A stretch of 64,000 bases of DNA from Streptomyces sp. NBC_01296 (GTDB taxonomy: Bacteria; Actinomycetota; Actinomycetes; Streptomycetales; Streptomycetaceae), in NCBI RefSeq assembly GCF_035984415.1, contig NZ_CP130720.1, positions 4,836,001-4,900,000 on the forward strand, read 5' to 3'. The notes beneath the pieces were generated by a model that had not been told where the DNA came from, made no database searches, and worked only from the letters and a program-made list of their open reading frames with translations. The translations under genes were made by a program, and so were the position numbers. Positions 1 through 8,653 of this stretch are shown in pieces; within the stretch, counting starts at the first letter, position 1; each line of letters opens with the position of its first letter.

Positions 1-227
1 ATGGTCCCCCCAAGGTGCCCCGAGCCCGACCCGACGCCGAATCAACGCCGGATCCGGCATCGCATCTGACTATTCATCAGTAACTTTGCACTGCCTTCGG
101 GATGGTGCCACGAGTCGGTGAATTCCAACACCCTCACAGGTGTCATCCCGATCTTCCCCAGTCCCCCACACGCATCCCGACGGCTCAACGGGCCACCCCG
201 GCAACCGGTTCCCCGCAGCTCCACATT
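1..227. other. left-edge intergenic stretch, no gene seen
   Basis: No convincing reading frame is seen. The stretch lies downstream of the leftward methyltransferase gene. Around positions 65-100 it has a patch of lower GC than its surroundings, which could be a promoter for a leftward gene beyond the window edge. A short hairpin (ACACC/GGTGT arms) sits near 130-145. Confidence 0.4.
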
Positions 228-1037
228 TCACCCCGCCGGGCGCAACGCCTCCCAGCGCACCGTCAGTTCCCCCTGCCGCCACCGCACCGGCCCGTCCGCC
301 AGCGGCCAGTCGGCGGCCAGCGCCCGCGCCGTCCGGATCCAGCGCTGCCGCGCCCCGTACGAGGCGTACGGCGCCGCCGCCGCCCACGCCCGGTCGAAGT
401 CGCGCAGGAACGCATGCACCGGCTCGCCCGGCACGTTGCGGTGGATGAGTGCCTTCGGCAGCCGCTCCGCCAGGTCCGAAGGGCGCTCCAAGGAGCCCAG
501 CCGGGTCGCGAACGTCACCGTGCGCGCCCCCTCCGGCCCCAGCGCGACCCACACATGGCGCCGCCCGATCTCGTCACAGGTCCCCTCGACGAGCAGCCCG
601 TCCGGGGCCAGGCGCGCGCACAGCCGCTCCCACACCGCCGCCACCTGCTCCTCGTCGTACTGGCGCAGTACGTTCGCCGCGCGGATCAGCGCCGGGCGGG
701 CCCCGCCCTCCAGCGGCACCTCGAACCCGCCGTGCCGGAAGCTGAGCCCCTCGCGCTCGTACGGCTTCGCCGCCGCGACCCGCGCCGGTTCGATCTCGAT
801 GCCGACCACCCGCACCCGCGGCGCCGCCTCCCGCAGCCGGGCCAGCAGCTCCACCGCCGTCCACGGCGCGGCCCCGTAGCCGAGGTCCACCGCGACCGGA
901 GCCTGCGCCCGCCGCAGCACCGCCCCGTGCGCGGCCGCGATCCAGCGGTCCATCCGGCGCAGCCGGTTCGGGTTCGTCGTCCCGCGGGTCACCGTGCCCA
1001 CAGGGCGGCGCGGGGGCGGGGCGGAGCGGGAGGACAT
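228..1037 (-). CDS. class I SAM-dependent methyltransferase-like protein
   Basis: A protein of about 269 residues with a Rossmann-type SAM-binding core. Motif I reads VAVDLGYGAAP at residues 48-58, and the acidic residue after strand 2 lies in VVGIEIEP. The rest looks like a small methyltransferase fold, but no substrate-defining motif is recognisable. I place the start at ATG 1037. The frame stays open upstream, but those codons are Cys/Arg-rich and unlike a protein start. It is transcribed away from mshA across a gap of about 210 bp that should hold both promoters. The substrate is unknown; the family call rests on the SAM-binding motif alone. Confidence 0.75.
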   Translation of the reverse strand: MSSRSAPPPRRPVGTVTRGTTNPNRLRRMDRWIAAAHGAVLRRAQAPVAVDLGYGAAPWTAVELLARLREAAPRVRVVGIEIEPARVAAAKPYEREGLSFRHGGFEVPLEGGARPALIRAANVLRQYDEEQVAAVWERLCARLAPDGLLVEGTCDEIGRRHVWVALGPEGARTVTFATRLGSLERPSDLAERLPKALIHRNVPGEPVHAFLRDFDRAWAAAAPYASYGARQRWIRTARALAADWPLADGPVRWRQGELTVRWEALRPAG

Positions 1038-1246
1038 GCGCCGAGGGTAAGCGGAGGGGACCCGCCGGAGGAAAAGAGAGCAGACCGCGCGGCAAACACC
1101 GAGGAAAAAACACCGGCTCACGGAATGCGGGGCACGGCCGTGCGGGTTGCACTCCTTGGAGGGCGCCCCGCGCGCTCCGTGAGCCGTGCCCTGCCCCTGC
1201 CCGTCCCGTCCAGCACGCCGCCGTCCGAGCGAGAGGAACTGCTCTC

Positions 1247-2629
1247 TTGAGCCAGTACGTGTCCCGCCTCGGCGGCAGCCTCAGCGGCCGGATCGCCGCC
1301 GCCCGCGGCACCCGCCACGACCCGCCCCGCCTGCGCCTGCCGGCCGTCGGCCACCACCGCAAGCCGCGCCGCGTCGCCATGCTCAGCGTGCACACCTCGC
1401 CGCTGCACCAGCCCGGCACCGGCGATGCCGGCGGTATGAACGTGTACATCGTGGAGCTGGCCAAACGCCTCGCCGCGATCAACATCGAGGTCGAGATCTT
1501 CACCCGCGCCACCGAGGGCGGCCTCCCGTCCGCGGTCGAGCTGGCCCCCGGGGTCCTCGTACGGCACGTGGACGCGGGCCCGTACGAAGGCCTCGCCAAG
1601 GAGGAGCTCCCGGCCCAGCTGTGCGCCTTCACCCACGGCGTCATGCAGGCCTGGGCCGGCCACCGGCCCGGCTACTACGACCTCGTCCACTCCCATTACT
1701 GGCTCTCCGGCCACGTGGGCTGGCTCGCCGCCGAGCGCTGGGGCGTCCCCCTCGTCCACGCCATGCACACCATGGCCAAGGTCAAGAACGCCGCGCTGGC
1801 CGAGGGCGACACGCCCGAACCCGCCGCCCGCGTCATCGGCGAGACCCAGATCGTGGCCGCCGCCGACCGGCTCATCGCGAACACCACCGAAGAGGCCGAG
1901 GAACTGGTCCGGCACTACGAGGCAGACCCCGGCAAGGTCGCCGTCGTCCACCCCGGCGTGAACCTCGACCGCTTCACCGTCGGCGACGGCCGGGCCGCCG
2001 CCCGCGCCCGCCTCGGCCTGCCGCAGGACGCCGTCATCCCGCTCTTCGCCGGCCGGATCCAGCCGCTCAAGGCCCCCGACATCCTGCTGCGCGCGGTCGC
2101 CGAGCTCGTCGACCGGGACCCCGCGCTGCGCCGGCGACTCTTCGTCCCCGTCGTCGGCGGCCCCAGCGGCAGCGGACTCGCCAAGCCGGAGGGGCTGCAG
2201 AAGCTCGCGGCGAAGCTCGGCATCGCCGACCTCGTCCACTTCCACCCGCCGGTCCGCCAGGACGCGCTCGCCGACTGGTTCCGGGCGGCGTCCGTGCTGG
2301 TCATGCCCTCGTACAGCGAGTCCTTCGGGCTCGTCGCGATCGAGGCCCAGGCCACCGGCACGCCGGTGCTGGCCGCCGAGGTCGGCGGGCTGCCGGTCGC
2401 CGTCAACGACGGGGTGACGGGGATCCTCGTACCCGGGCACGACCCGGTGGACTACGCGCGGGAGCTGCGGCGCTTCGTGGACGACCCGGCGCTCGTGGGC
2501 CGGATGGGCGCCGAGGCCGCGCGGCACGCGCAGTTCTTCGGCTGGGACACGGCGGCGAGCGGCACGGCGGACGTGTACACCGCAGCCATGCATGATCACC
2601 GCCGTCGCGTACGCTCCCACCATGGCTGA
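1247..2629 (+). CDS. mshA: D-inositol-3-phosphate glycosyltransferase (mycothiol synthesis)
   Basis: A GT4-family retaining glycosyltransferase of 460 residues. It transfers GlcNAc from UDP-GlcNAc to 1D-myo-inositol 3-phosphate, the first committed step of mycothiol synthesis in actinobacteria. The donor-domain hallmark GTGDAGGMNVYI is at residues 57-68. The C-terminal half has FAGRIQPLKAPD and the ExFGLVxxEA-type nucleotide-sugar motif SYSESFGLVAIEA. The start is TTG 1247, preceded by a GAGAGG ribosome site at 1231-1236. The N-terminal 40 residues are Arg-rich and variable. The stop overlaps the start of the next gene by 8 bp, implying translational coupling. Confidence 0.95.
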   Translation: MSQYVSRLGGSLSGRIAAARGTRHDPPRLRLPAVGHHRKPRRVAMLSVHTSPLHQPGTGDAGGMNVYIVELAKRLAAINIEVEIFTRATEGGLPSAVELAPGVLVRHVDAGPYEGLAKEELPAQLCAFTHGVMQAWAGHRPGYYDLVHSHYWLSGHVGWLAAERWGVPLVHAMHTMAKVKNAALAEGDTPEPAARVIGETQIVAAADRLIANTTEEAEELVRHYEADPGKVAVVHPGVNLDRFTVGDGRAAARARLGLPQDAVIPLFAGRIQPLKAPDILLRAVAELVDRDPALRRRLFVPVVGGPSGSGLAKPEGLQKLAAKLGIADLVHFHPPVRQDALADWFRAASVLVMPSYSESFGLVAIEAQATGTPVLAAEVGGLPVAVNDGVTGILVPGHDPVDYARELRRFVDDPALVGRMGAEAARHAQFFGWDTAASGTADVYTAAMHDHRRRVRSHHG

Positions 2630-3125
2630 CGCTGACATCGCCGACACCGCCGCGATCATCGAGAGCACCCTCGCCGAGGCCGGACTCGCGTGGGAGAGCC
2701 CGCAGCCGGGCTCGTACGTGGTCCAGCTCCCCGGCACCCGCAAGCTGAGCACCACCTGCTCGGTCCGGGTCGGCCGGCACTCCCTGTCGGTGAACGCCTT
2801 CGTCATCCGGCACCCCGACGAGAACGAGGCGGGCGTCCACCGCTGGCTGCTGGAGCGCAACCTCAAGCTGTACGGGATGGCCTACGCGGTCGACGCCCTC
2901 GGCGACGTCTACCTGACGGCCCGGCTCCCGCTGTCCGTGGTCACCCCCGAGGACCTGGACCGGCTGCTCGGCACGGTCCTGGAGGCGGCGGACGGCGCCT
3001 TCAACACGCTGCTGGAGCTGGGCTTCGCGAGCGCGATCCGCCGCGAGTACGAATGGCGCGTCTCGCGCGGCGAGCCGACGTACAACCTGGACGCCTTCAA
3101 GCACCTGACGCAGCCGTCGTCCTGA
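2622..3125 (+). CDS. YbjN domain-containing protein
   Basis: A 167-residue acidic soluble protein of the YbjN type, a fold related to type III secretion chaperones whose molecular role in actinobacteria is not settled. Recognisable blocks are SYVVQLPGTRKLSTTCSVRV near residue 30 and the central FNTLLELGFASAIRREY. I chose ATG 2622 because it overlaps the mshA stop (ATGGCTGA), which fits coupling; an ATG at 2592 inside mshA is less likely. It ends 6 bp before the convergent MFS gene, with no hairpin between them. Conserved position next to mshA is known for Streptomyces; a role in mycothiol biology would be speculation. Confidence 0.85.
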   Translation: MADADIADTAAIIESTLAEAGLAWESPQPGSYVVQLPGTRKLSTTCSVRVGRHSLSVNAFVIRHPDENEAGVHRWLLERNLKLYGMAYAVDALGDVYLTARLPLSVVTPEDLDRLLGTVLEAADGAFNTLLELGFASAIRREYEWRVSRGEPTYNLDAFKHLTQPSS

Positions 3126-3131
3126 CCCTTC

Positions 3132-4421
3132 CTAGGCCTCGACGGGATCCGGGGCCGGGGCCGCGGCAGCCGGCGCGGCAGCCGGTGCCGATGCCGAGAC
3201 CACGGACCCGGGCTCGTCCTCGGCGAGGTTCCGCATCAGCAGCCAGTAGCCCAGCGCCGCCACCGTGCCCAGCAGCGCCACGGACGCCCAGAGCCAGCCC
3301 GCGCCCCACTGGTCGATCATGAACCCGGCCATCAGCGGAGCGAGCAGCGAGGCCACCGCCCAGGACAGCGTGTACATGCCCTGGTAGCGGCCGCGCCCGT
3401 GCAGCGGGGAGAGCCGGGCGACCAGGCCCATCTGGGTCGGAGAGTTGATGATCTCGGCCAGCGTCCACACGCAGACGGTCAGCCCCAGGCTCCACACCGA
3501 CCCGGCGAAGGCCGTCAGCCCGAACCCGTACCCGGCCAGCAGCGCCGAGACCACCAGCAGCTTCTGCGGGTCGCCCTTCTCGATGAACCGGGTGACCGGG
3601 ATCTGCAGCAGCACGATCAGCACCCCGTTGACGGCGATGACCAGCCCGTAGTCCCCGGCCGAGAAGCCTCCCGTGCCCATGGCCAGCGGCAGCCCGAACG
3701 AGCCCTGCGTGAAGATCAGCGAGATCAGGAACGACAGCCCGACCACGCCCATGAAGCGCCCGTCCCGCAGTACGGTCCCGAGCCCGGTCTCCGGTTCGGC
3801 GGCGCCCTTCTCCTCGGCGGTCCGCTCCGGCCGCGACTCCGGCAGCTTCACGTACACGAGCACCGCGCAGACCAGCGTCAGCGCCGCCTCGCCGAGGAAC
3901 CCGGCGAGGTAGCTGTACTCGGCGACGAAGCCCGCCGCCGTCGCCGAGACGGCGAAGCCGAGGTTGATCGCCCAGTAGTTCAGCGCGAAGGCCCGGACCC
4001 GGTCCTGCGGCCGGACGATGTCCGCCATCATCGCCTGCACCGCCGGGCGCGAGGCGTTCGAGGTCATGCCGACCAGCAGCGCCACCGCGGCGATGGCCGC
4101 CGGGTGCTCCATGAAGCCGAGCAGCGCCACCGAGAACGCCGTCGAGGCCTGAGCCGCCATCAGGGTCGGGCGCCGGCCCAGCCGATCGGTCATCACGCCC
4201 GCGACGAGCGAGGAGATCACCCCGCCGAGCCCGTGCAACGCCACCACGAGTCCCGCGAAGGAGGCCGAATAGCCCCGGTCCACGGTCAGGTACAAGGTCA
4301 TGAACGTGGCGACGAAGGCCCCGAGCCGGTTGACCAGCGTGCTGGTCCACAGCCACCAGAACTCCCGCGGCAGCCCCGACACGCTCTCGCGCGCCGCCCG
4401 TCTGAGACTGGCAACGGACAT
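3132..4421 (-). CDS. MFS transporter (multidrug-efflux-like)
   Basis: A 429-residue integral membrane protein with about 12 hydrophobic segments. The major facilitator loop motif between helices 2 and 3 is present as GVMTDRLGRRPTLM, near residues 76-90. Overall it resembles the MdtH/YceL group of DHA1 exporters. The substrate cannot be deduced. The last 25 residues are an Ala/Pro-rich tail (SAPAAAPAAAAPAPDP) without a membrane segment. It is transcribed toward the YbjN gene and away from gpmA, sharing a 150-bp divergent promoter region with gpmA. Confidence 0.88.
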   Translation of the reverse strand: MSVASLRRAARESVSGLPREFWWLWTSTLVNRLGAFVATFMTLYLTVDRGYSASFAGLVVALHGLGGVISSLVAGVMTDRLGRRPTLMAAQASTAFSVALLGFMEHPAAIAAVALLVGMTSNASRPAVQAMMADIVRPQDRVRAFALNYWAINLGFAVSATAAGFVAEYSYLAGFLGEAALTLVCAVLVYVKLPESRPERTAEEKGAAEPETGLGTVLRDGRFMGVVGLSFLISLIFTQGSFGLPLAMGTGGFSAGDYGLVIAVNGVLIVLLQIPVTRFIEKGDPQKLLVVSALLAGYGFGLTAFAGSVWSLGLTVCVWTLAEIINSPTQMGLVARLSPLHGRGRYQGMYTLSWAVASLLAPLMAGFMIDQWGAGWLWASVALLGTVAALGYWLLMRNLAEDEPGSVVSASAPAAAPAAAAPAPDPVEA

Positions 4422-4573
4422 ACGGAATCCCCCCGGCGATGTAAGCGGCTCTCCTGCTCACCGCACCCTACGGGTGGGGGGTCTGCGAAGGCCACCGGAT
4501 TGACGCGCACCGTCAATCCACGGCCGTGGACACCGCGCGCGAGCGCCCCCGCGCGTCCATTAGGCTCGTACGC

Positions 4574-5332
4574 ATGGCCGACGCACCGTACAAGCTGATC
4601 CTCCTCCGCCACGGCGAGAGCGAGTGGAACGCGAAGAACCTGTTCACCGGCTGGGTGGACGTCAATCTCAACGAGAAGGGCGAGAAGGAGGCAGTCCGCG
4701 GTGGCGAACTCCTGAAGGACGCCGACCTCCTCCCCGACGTGGTCCACACGTCCCTCCAGAAGCGCGCGATCCGCACCGCGCAGCTCGCCCTGGAGTCCGC
4801 CGACCGCCACTGGATCCCGGTCCACCGCTCGTGGCGCCTGAACGAGCGCCACTACGGTGCGCTCCAGGGCAAGGACAAGGCCCAGACCCTCGCCGAGTTC
4901 GGCGAGGAGCAGTTCATGCTGTGGCGCCGCTCGTACGACACCCCGCCGCCGGCCCTCGAGGACGGTACGGAGTTCTCCCAGTCCGAGGACCCGCGCTACG
5001 CGACCATCCCCCCGGAGCTGCGCCCGCGCACCGAGTGCCTCAAGGACGTCGTCGTCCGCATGCTCCCGTACTGGTACGACGGCATCGTCCCGGACCTCCT
5101 CGCGGGCCGCACGGTCCTGGTCGCCGCGCACGGCAACTCCCTGCGCGCGCTGGTCAAGCACCTGGACGGCATCTCCGACGCCGACATCGCGGGCCTGAAC
5201 ATCCCGACCGGCATCCCGCTCGCCTACGAGCTGGACGCCGAGTTCAAGCCCCTCAACCCGGGCGGCACCTACCTCGACCCGACCGCCGCAGCGGCCGCGA
5301 TCGAGGCGGTCAAGAACCAGGGCAAGAAGTAA
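4574..5332 (+). CDS. gpmA: 2,3-bisphosphoglycerate-dependent phosphoglycerate mutase
   Basis: A 252-residue glycolytic enzyme that interconverts 3- and 2-phosphoglycerate through a phosphohistidine. The histidine phosphatase signature LLRHGESEWN begins at residue 10, with the phosphorylated His at 13. The second active-site His lies in VAAHGNSLRAL, and the ERHYGALQGKDK block typical of the dPGM subfamily is intact. The length matches the family. I start at ATG 4574; the frame remains open upstream but has a non-homologous Arg-rich stretch. A strong rho-independent terminator follows directly. Confidence 0.97.
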   Translation: MADAPYKLILLRHGESEWNAKNLFTGWVDVNLNEKGEKEAVRGGELLKDADLLPDVVHTSLQKRAIRTAQLALESADRHWIPVHRSWRLNERHYGALQGKDKAQTLAEFGEEQFMLWRRSYDTPPPALEDGTEFSQSEDPRYATIPPELRPRTECLKDVVVRMLPYWYDGIVPDLLAGRTVLVAAHGNSLRALVKHLDGISDADIAGLNIPTGIPLAYELDAEFKPLNPGGTYLDPTAAAAAIEAVKNQGKK

Positions 5333-5347
5333 CACCGACGCGTACGG

Positions 5348-5389
5348 AAAAGGCCCCCGCCTGCTGGTTTCAGTGGGCGGGGGCCTTTT
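5348..5389 (+). terminator. rho-independent terminator after gpmA
   Basis: A 14-bp stem pairs AAAAGGCCCCCGCC with GGCGGGGGCCTTTT across a 14-nt loop. It ends in a T run and lies 16 bp past the gpmA stop. It can act in both directions and so also faces the small leftward gene at 5423-5572. Confidence 0.9.
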
Positions 5390-5422
5390 CGTCGCTCTGG
5401 GTGCCGGGGTGGGGTGGCCGGG

Positions 5423-5572
5423 TCAGCCGCCGCACTGGCAGGGGGCGCCGGACTGGCAGCCGCAGCCGCAGCCGGAGCCGCAGCCGCAGGCCGCGAGCAG
5501 CGGGAGCCGCAGGGGTTCGGGCCGGGGCTGCTGCTCGTGATCCGGGGTGATGGGGACGGGGGATTCGGGCAT
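5423..5572 (-). CDS. 49-residue Cys-rich peptide, metallothionein-like
   Basis: A tiny gene with an excellent ribosome site (AGGAGG, 5-6 nt before ATG 5572). The product starts MPESPVPITPDHEQQ and ends in a dense Cys/Gly tail from about residue 30 (ACGCGSGCGCGCQSG, then APCQCGG) with seven cysteines in about twenty residues. This spacing suggests a metal-binding peptide, but no named metallothionein family signature is certain. No signal peptide is seen. It sits between the gpmA terminator and phoU. The strong ribosome site argues that it is translated; the function is unknown. Confidence 0.7.
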   Translation of the reverse strand: MPESPVPITPDHEQQPRPEPLRLPLLAACGCGSGCGCGCQSGAPCQCGG

Positions 5573-5690
5573 GGATCCTCCTCGCAGGCGGAGTGCGTGG
5601 CGTCTTCTGCTTTCCGTGCCTCTTACTGCCTTCGCCCTCATTCATGCCCAGCCGTACCGGCGCGTCAACGGCGCACGGGGGCAGAACGGC

Positions 5691-6368
5691 TCAGACGCCG
5701 TCGACCTGCGTCGGAGCCTGCAGCTCGTCCGCGTGCTCGCCCGTCACCAGGTAGACCACGCGCTTGGCCACCGACACCGCGTGGTCCGCGAAGCGCTCGT
5801 AGTAGCGGCCCAGCAGGGTCACGTCCACCGCGGTCTCGATGCCGTGCTTCCAGCGGTCGTCCATCAGGTGCTGGAACAGCGTGCGGTGCAGCTGGTCCAT
5901 CTCGTCGTCGTCCTGCTCCAGCTGGAGCGCCAGGTCGACGTCCTTCGTGATGATGACCTCGGCCGCCTTCGCCATCAGGCGCTGCGCCAGCTGCCCCATC
6001 TCCAGCATGGTCGCGTGCAGGTCGCGCGGCACCGCCGTGTCCGGGAAGCGCAGCCGGGCCAGCTTCGCCACGTGCTGGGCCAGGTCGCCCGAGCGCTCCA
6101 GGTCGGCGGACATGCGCAGCGAGGTCACCACGATGCGCAGGTCGGTGGCGACCGGCTGCTGGCGCGCGAGCAGCGCGATGGCACGGGCCTCCAGGTCGTG
6201 CTGGAGGTCGTCGACCTTCTGGTCGGCGGCGATGACGCTCTCGGCGAGCTTCAGATCGGCGTCGAGCATGGACGTCGTGGCCCGCCCGATCGCGGAACCG
6301 ACGAGCCGTGCCATCTCGACCAGGCCTTCCCCGATCGAGTCCAGTTCCTCGTGGTACGCGTCACGCAT
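5691..6368 (-). CDS. phoU: phosphate transport/signalling regulator PhoU
   Basis: A 225-residue all-helical protein made of two PhoU three-helix repeats. The metal-binding E/DxxxD-type motifs show in the first half (RSGDLAQHVAKLARL) and the second half (YYERFADHAVSVAKRVVYL, near the C terminus). PhoU dampens PhoR signalling when phosphate is plentiful. It is divergent from phoR-phoP across 212 bp that carry a PHO-box-like repeat, as in other Streptomyces. Expression is probably activated by PhoP during phosphate starvation; this is inferred from the repeat. Confidence 0.95.
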   Translation of the reverse strand: MRDAYHEELDSIGEGLVEMARLVGSAIGRATTSMLDADLKLAESVIAADQKVDDLQHDLEARAIALLARQQPVATDLRIVVTSLRMSADLERSGDLAQHVAKLARLRFPDTAVPRDLHATMLEMGQLAQRLMAKAAEVIITKDVDLALQLEQDDDEMDQLHRTLFQHLMDDRWKHGIETAVDVTLLGRYYERFADHAVSVAKRVVYLVTGEHADELQAPTQVDGV

Positions 6369-6474
6369 GGGTTGTCCCTCTCTTGCCTACTGCCTCTTGC
6401 CCCACGGGCCGGGCCGGGGCGGCCTCATGCCCCACGTTGACACGTTCGGCCGCAAACGCGTCCGACTGCGGCAT

Positions 6475-6507
6475 CACAAGTGAATCAGCCCCGTCGCCAC
6501 GGTGAAC
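6475..6507 (-). promoter_or_regulatory. PHO-box-like direct repeat upstream of phoU
   Basis: Read toward phoU, three 11-nt units run GTTCACCGTGG (6507-6497), CGACGGGGCTG and ATTCACTTGTG (6485-6475). The first and third match the Streptomyces PhoP 11-nt direct-repeat unit (GTTCACC type), with a degenerate middle unit in phase. The location between phoU and phoRP is where PhoP is known to act in this genus. The site itself is my reading. Confidence 0.6.
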
Positions 6508-6568
6508 TCTGGGCGACGACTGTTCGAGGTGCCACCCGAACGGCTGTGGAAGTGCCGTTGCGCCTGCT

Positions 6569-6580
6569 TAACCTGGATGC
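6569..6580 (+). promoter_or_regulatory. probable leaderless promoter of phoR
   Basis: The hexamer TAACCT at 6569-6574 lies 6 nt before the ATG of phoR, so transcription would begin at or next to the start codon. No ribosome site precedes the ATG. This arrangement is common in actinobacteria. Confidence 0.5.
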
Positions 6581-7807
6581 ATGGACGTGAACGCGGCGGT
6601 CGCCGCAGCTGCAGCGATCGCCGGTCTTTGCACCGGTGTGATCGCGATGCTGGCGTTCCGCTGGAGCGAGCGCGACCAAGCCCGCCCCACCCGGAGCTCC
6701 ATGCGCCCCGACATCAATGCGGTGCTCCCGCCCGGCGTGGACACCGTCCTCTCCGTGCTCCGCTCCTCCGCCGTCGTACTCGACGAGGGGGACGCCGTCG
6801 TCAAGGCCTCGTCCGCCGCTTACGCCCTCGGGCTCGTACGCGGCGGCAAACTGGCCGTCGAGCCCATGCTCCACATGGCCCGCGACACGCGCCGCGACGG
6901 GGAGATACGCCAGGTCGAGCTCGACCTGCCCCGGCGCGGTACCGGCCGCGGCGAGGCCCTCGCGGTCTCGGCGCGCGTCGCCCCCCTCGGCTCCCGGCTC
7001 GTCCTGCTCCTGGTCGAGGACCTCACCGAGGCCCGCCGCATCGAGGCCGTACGGCGCGACTTCGTCGCGAACGTGTCGCACGAGCTGAAGACGCCGGTCG
7101 GGGCCATCTCCCTGCTGTCCGAGGCCGTCATGGACGCCTCGGACGACCCCGAGGCGGTCAGCCGCTTCGCCGGCCGCATGCAGATCGAGGCCACCCGCCT
7201 GATCAACCTCGTGCAGGAGCTCATCGACCTCTCCCGGGTACAGAACGACGACCCGCTCGAGGACGCGGAGCCCGTACGAGTGGACACGCTGGTGGCCGAA
7301 GCCATCGACCGCTGCCGCCACACGGCGTCCTCCAAGCAGATCACCATGGCCGCCGGCGGCACCGCCGACCTGCGCGTCTGGGGCCACCGCGGCCAGCTCG
7401 CGGCGGCCCTCGGGAACCTGGTCGAGAACGCCGTCAACTACAGCCCCGCCCGCACCCGCGTCGGCATAGCCGGACGCAGGGTCGCGGCACCTGGGGGAGA
7501 CTTGATCGAGATCGCCGTGACCGACCAGGGCATCGGCATCCCGGAAAAGGACCGCGAGCGCATCTTCGAGCGCTTCTACCGCGTGGACCCGGCCCGCTCC
7601 CGCGCCACGGGAGGAACCGGCCTCGGCCTTGCGATCGTGAAGCACGTAGCGGCCTCGCACGGCGGGGAGGTGTCCGTCTGGAGCTCGGAGGGTCAGGGCT
7701 CCACGTTCACCCTGCGCCTGCCGGAAGCGGCCGCTCAGGCTCCGGCATCCACGGCCGCCCCGGCCGCGGAGCCGGCCCCCGCACCCACCCACGCCACCCC
7801 TGCCTGA
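6581..7807 (+). CDS. phoR: phosphate sensor histidine kinase PhoR (SenX3-type)
   Basis: A 408-residue membrane kinase. One N-terminal transmembrane helix (about residues 5-26) is followed by a short PAS-like region. The dimerisation/phosphoacceptor box FVANVSHELKTPVGA has His167. The ATPase domain has the N box around Asn283 (LVENAVNY), the G1 box DQGIGIPEKD, the F box ERFYRVD and the G2 box GGTGLGLAIVKH. The Pro/Ala-rich C-terminal tail is dispensable-looking. It phosphorylates PhoP under phosphate limitation. It is probably translated from a leaderless transcript and co-transcribed with phoP, 36 bp downstream. Confidence 0.95.
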   Translation: MDVNAAVAAAAAIAGLCTGVIAMLAFRWSERDQARPTRSSMRPDINAVLPPGVDTVLSVLRSSAVVLDEGDAVVKASSAAYALGLVRGGKLAVEPMLHMARDTRRDGEIRQVELDLPRRGTGRGEALAVSARVAPLGSRLVLLLVEDLTEARRIEAVRRDFVANVSHELKTPVGAISLLSEAVMDASDDPEAVSRFAGRMQIEATRLINLVQELIDLSRVQNDDPLEDAEPVRVDTLVAEAIDRCRHTASSKQITMAAGGTADLRVWGHRGQLAAALGNLVENAVNYSPARTRVGIAGRRVAAPGGDLIEIAVTDQGIGIPEKDRERIFERFYRVDPARSRATGGTGLGLAIVKHVAASHGGEVSVWSSEGQGSTFTLRLPEAAAQAPASTAAPAAEPAPAPTHATPA

Positions 7808-7843
7808 ACCAGAACCAGCCATTCCTGCCCCGGAGGTCCTTCC

Positions 7844-8524
7844 GTGACCCGAGTGCTCGTCGTCGAGGATGAGGAATCCTTCAGCGACGCCCTGTCCTAC
7901 ATGCTCCGCAAGGAGGGCTTCGAGGTCGCCATCGCCGCGACCGGGCCCGACGGGCTCGACGAGTTCGAGCGCAACGGCGCCGACCTCGTCCTCCTCGACC
8001 TGATGCTCCCCGGCCTGCCCGGCACGGAGGTCTGCCGGCAGCTGCGCGGCCGCTCCAACGTCCCCGTCATCATGGTGACGGCCAAGGACAGCGAGATCGA
8101 CAAGGTCGTCGGGCTGGAGATAGGAGCCGACGACTACGTCACGAAGCCCTTCTCCTCGCGGGAGCTGGTCGCCCGCATCCGCGCGGTCCTGCGCCGCCGC
8201 GGCGAGCCGGAGGAGGTCACCCCGGCCGCGCTGGAGGCCGGCCCCGTACGGATGGACGTCGACCGCCACGTGGTCACCGTCGCCGGAGCCAAGGTGGACC
8301 TCCCCCTGAAGGAGTTCGACCTGCTCGAGATGCTGCTGCGCAACGCGGGCCGCGTACTGACCCGCATGCAGCTGATCGACCGGGTCTGGGGCGCGGACTA
8401 CGTCGGCGACACCAAGACCCTGGACGTCCACGTGAAGCGCCTCCGCGCCAAGATCGAGCCGGACCCGGGCGCGCCGCGCTACCTGGTCACGGTCCGCGGC
8501 CTGGGCTACAAGTTCGAGCCGTAG
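7844..8524 (+). CDS. phoP: phosphate response regulator PhoP (OmpR family)
   Basis: A 226-residue response regulator. The receiver domain (1-118) has the acidic pair near residues 8-10, the phosphoacceptor Asp52 in VLLDLMLPG and Lys101 in YVTKPF. The C-terminal winged-helix DNA-binding domain (about 130-226) contains LPLKEFDLLEMLLRN and the recognition region RVWGADYVGDTKTLDVHVKRLRAKI. The GTG start at 7844 has a CCGGAGG ribosome site. It activates the phosphate regulon by binding PHO boxes and, in Streptomyces, represses antibiotic genes. A strong terminator follows. Confidence 0.96.
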   Translation: MTRVLVVEDEESFSDALSYMLRKEGFEVAIAATGPDGLDEFERNGADLVLLDLMLPGLPGTEVCRQLRGRSNVPVIMVTAKDSEIDKVVGLEIGADDYVTKPFSSRELVARIRAVLRRRGEPEEVTPAALEAGPVRMDVDRHVVTVAGAKVDLPLKEFDLLEMLLRNAGRVLTRMQLIDRVWGADYVGDTKTLDVHVKRLRAKIEPDPGAPRYLVTVRGLGYKFEP

Positions 8525-8596
8525 GCCGCAGCCTCCGGCGGTTGCGGGGGCTCTTGAGCCGTAGCCGTCAGGTTTGATCTGCAGTGCAGTCGTATA

Positions 8597-8636
8597 CGAA
8601 AGGGCCCCCTCCGCCGGAGCGGAGGGGGCCCTTTCG
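8597..8636. terminator. bidirectional terminator between phoP and lipoprotein gene
   Basis: A perfect 17-bp stem pairs CGAAAGGGCCCCCTCCG with its complement CGGAGGGGGCCCTTTCG across a 6-nt loop. A-rich and T-rich flanks let it serve both convergent genes. Confidence 0.9.
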
Positions 8637-8653
8637 TGCGTGGTACCGGTGGC

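Noticed and set aside
1118..2866. Leftward 582-codon frame opposite mshA
   Set aside because: Antisense shadow; no motifs, and mshA on the other strand is complete.
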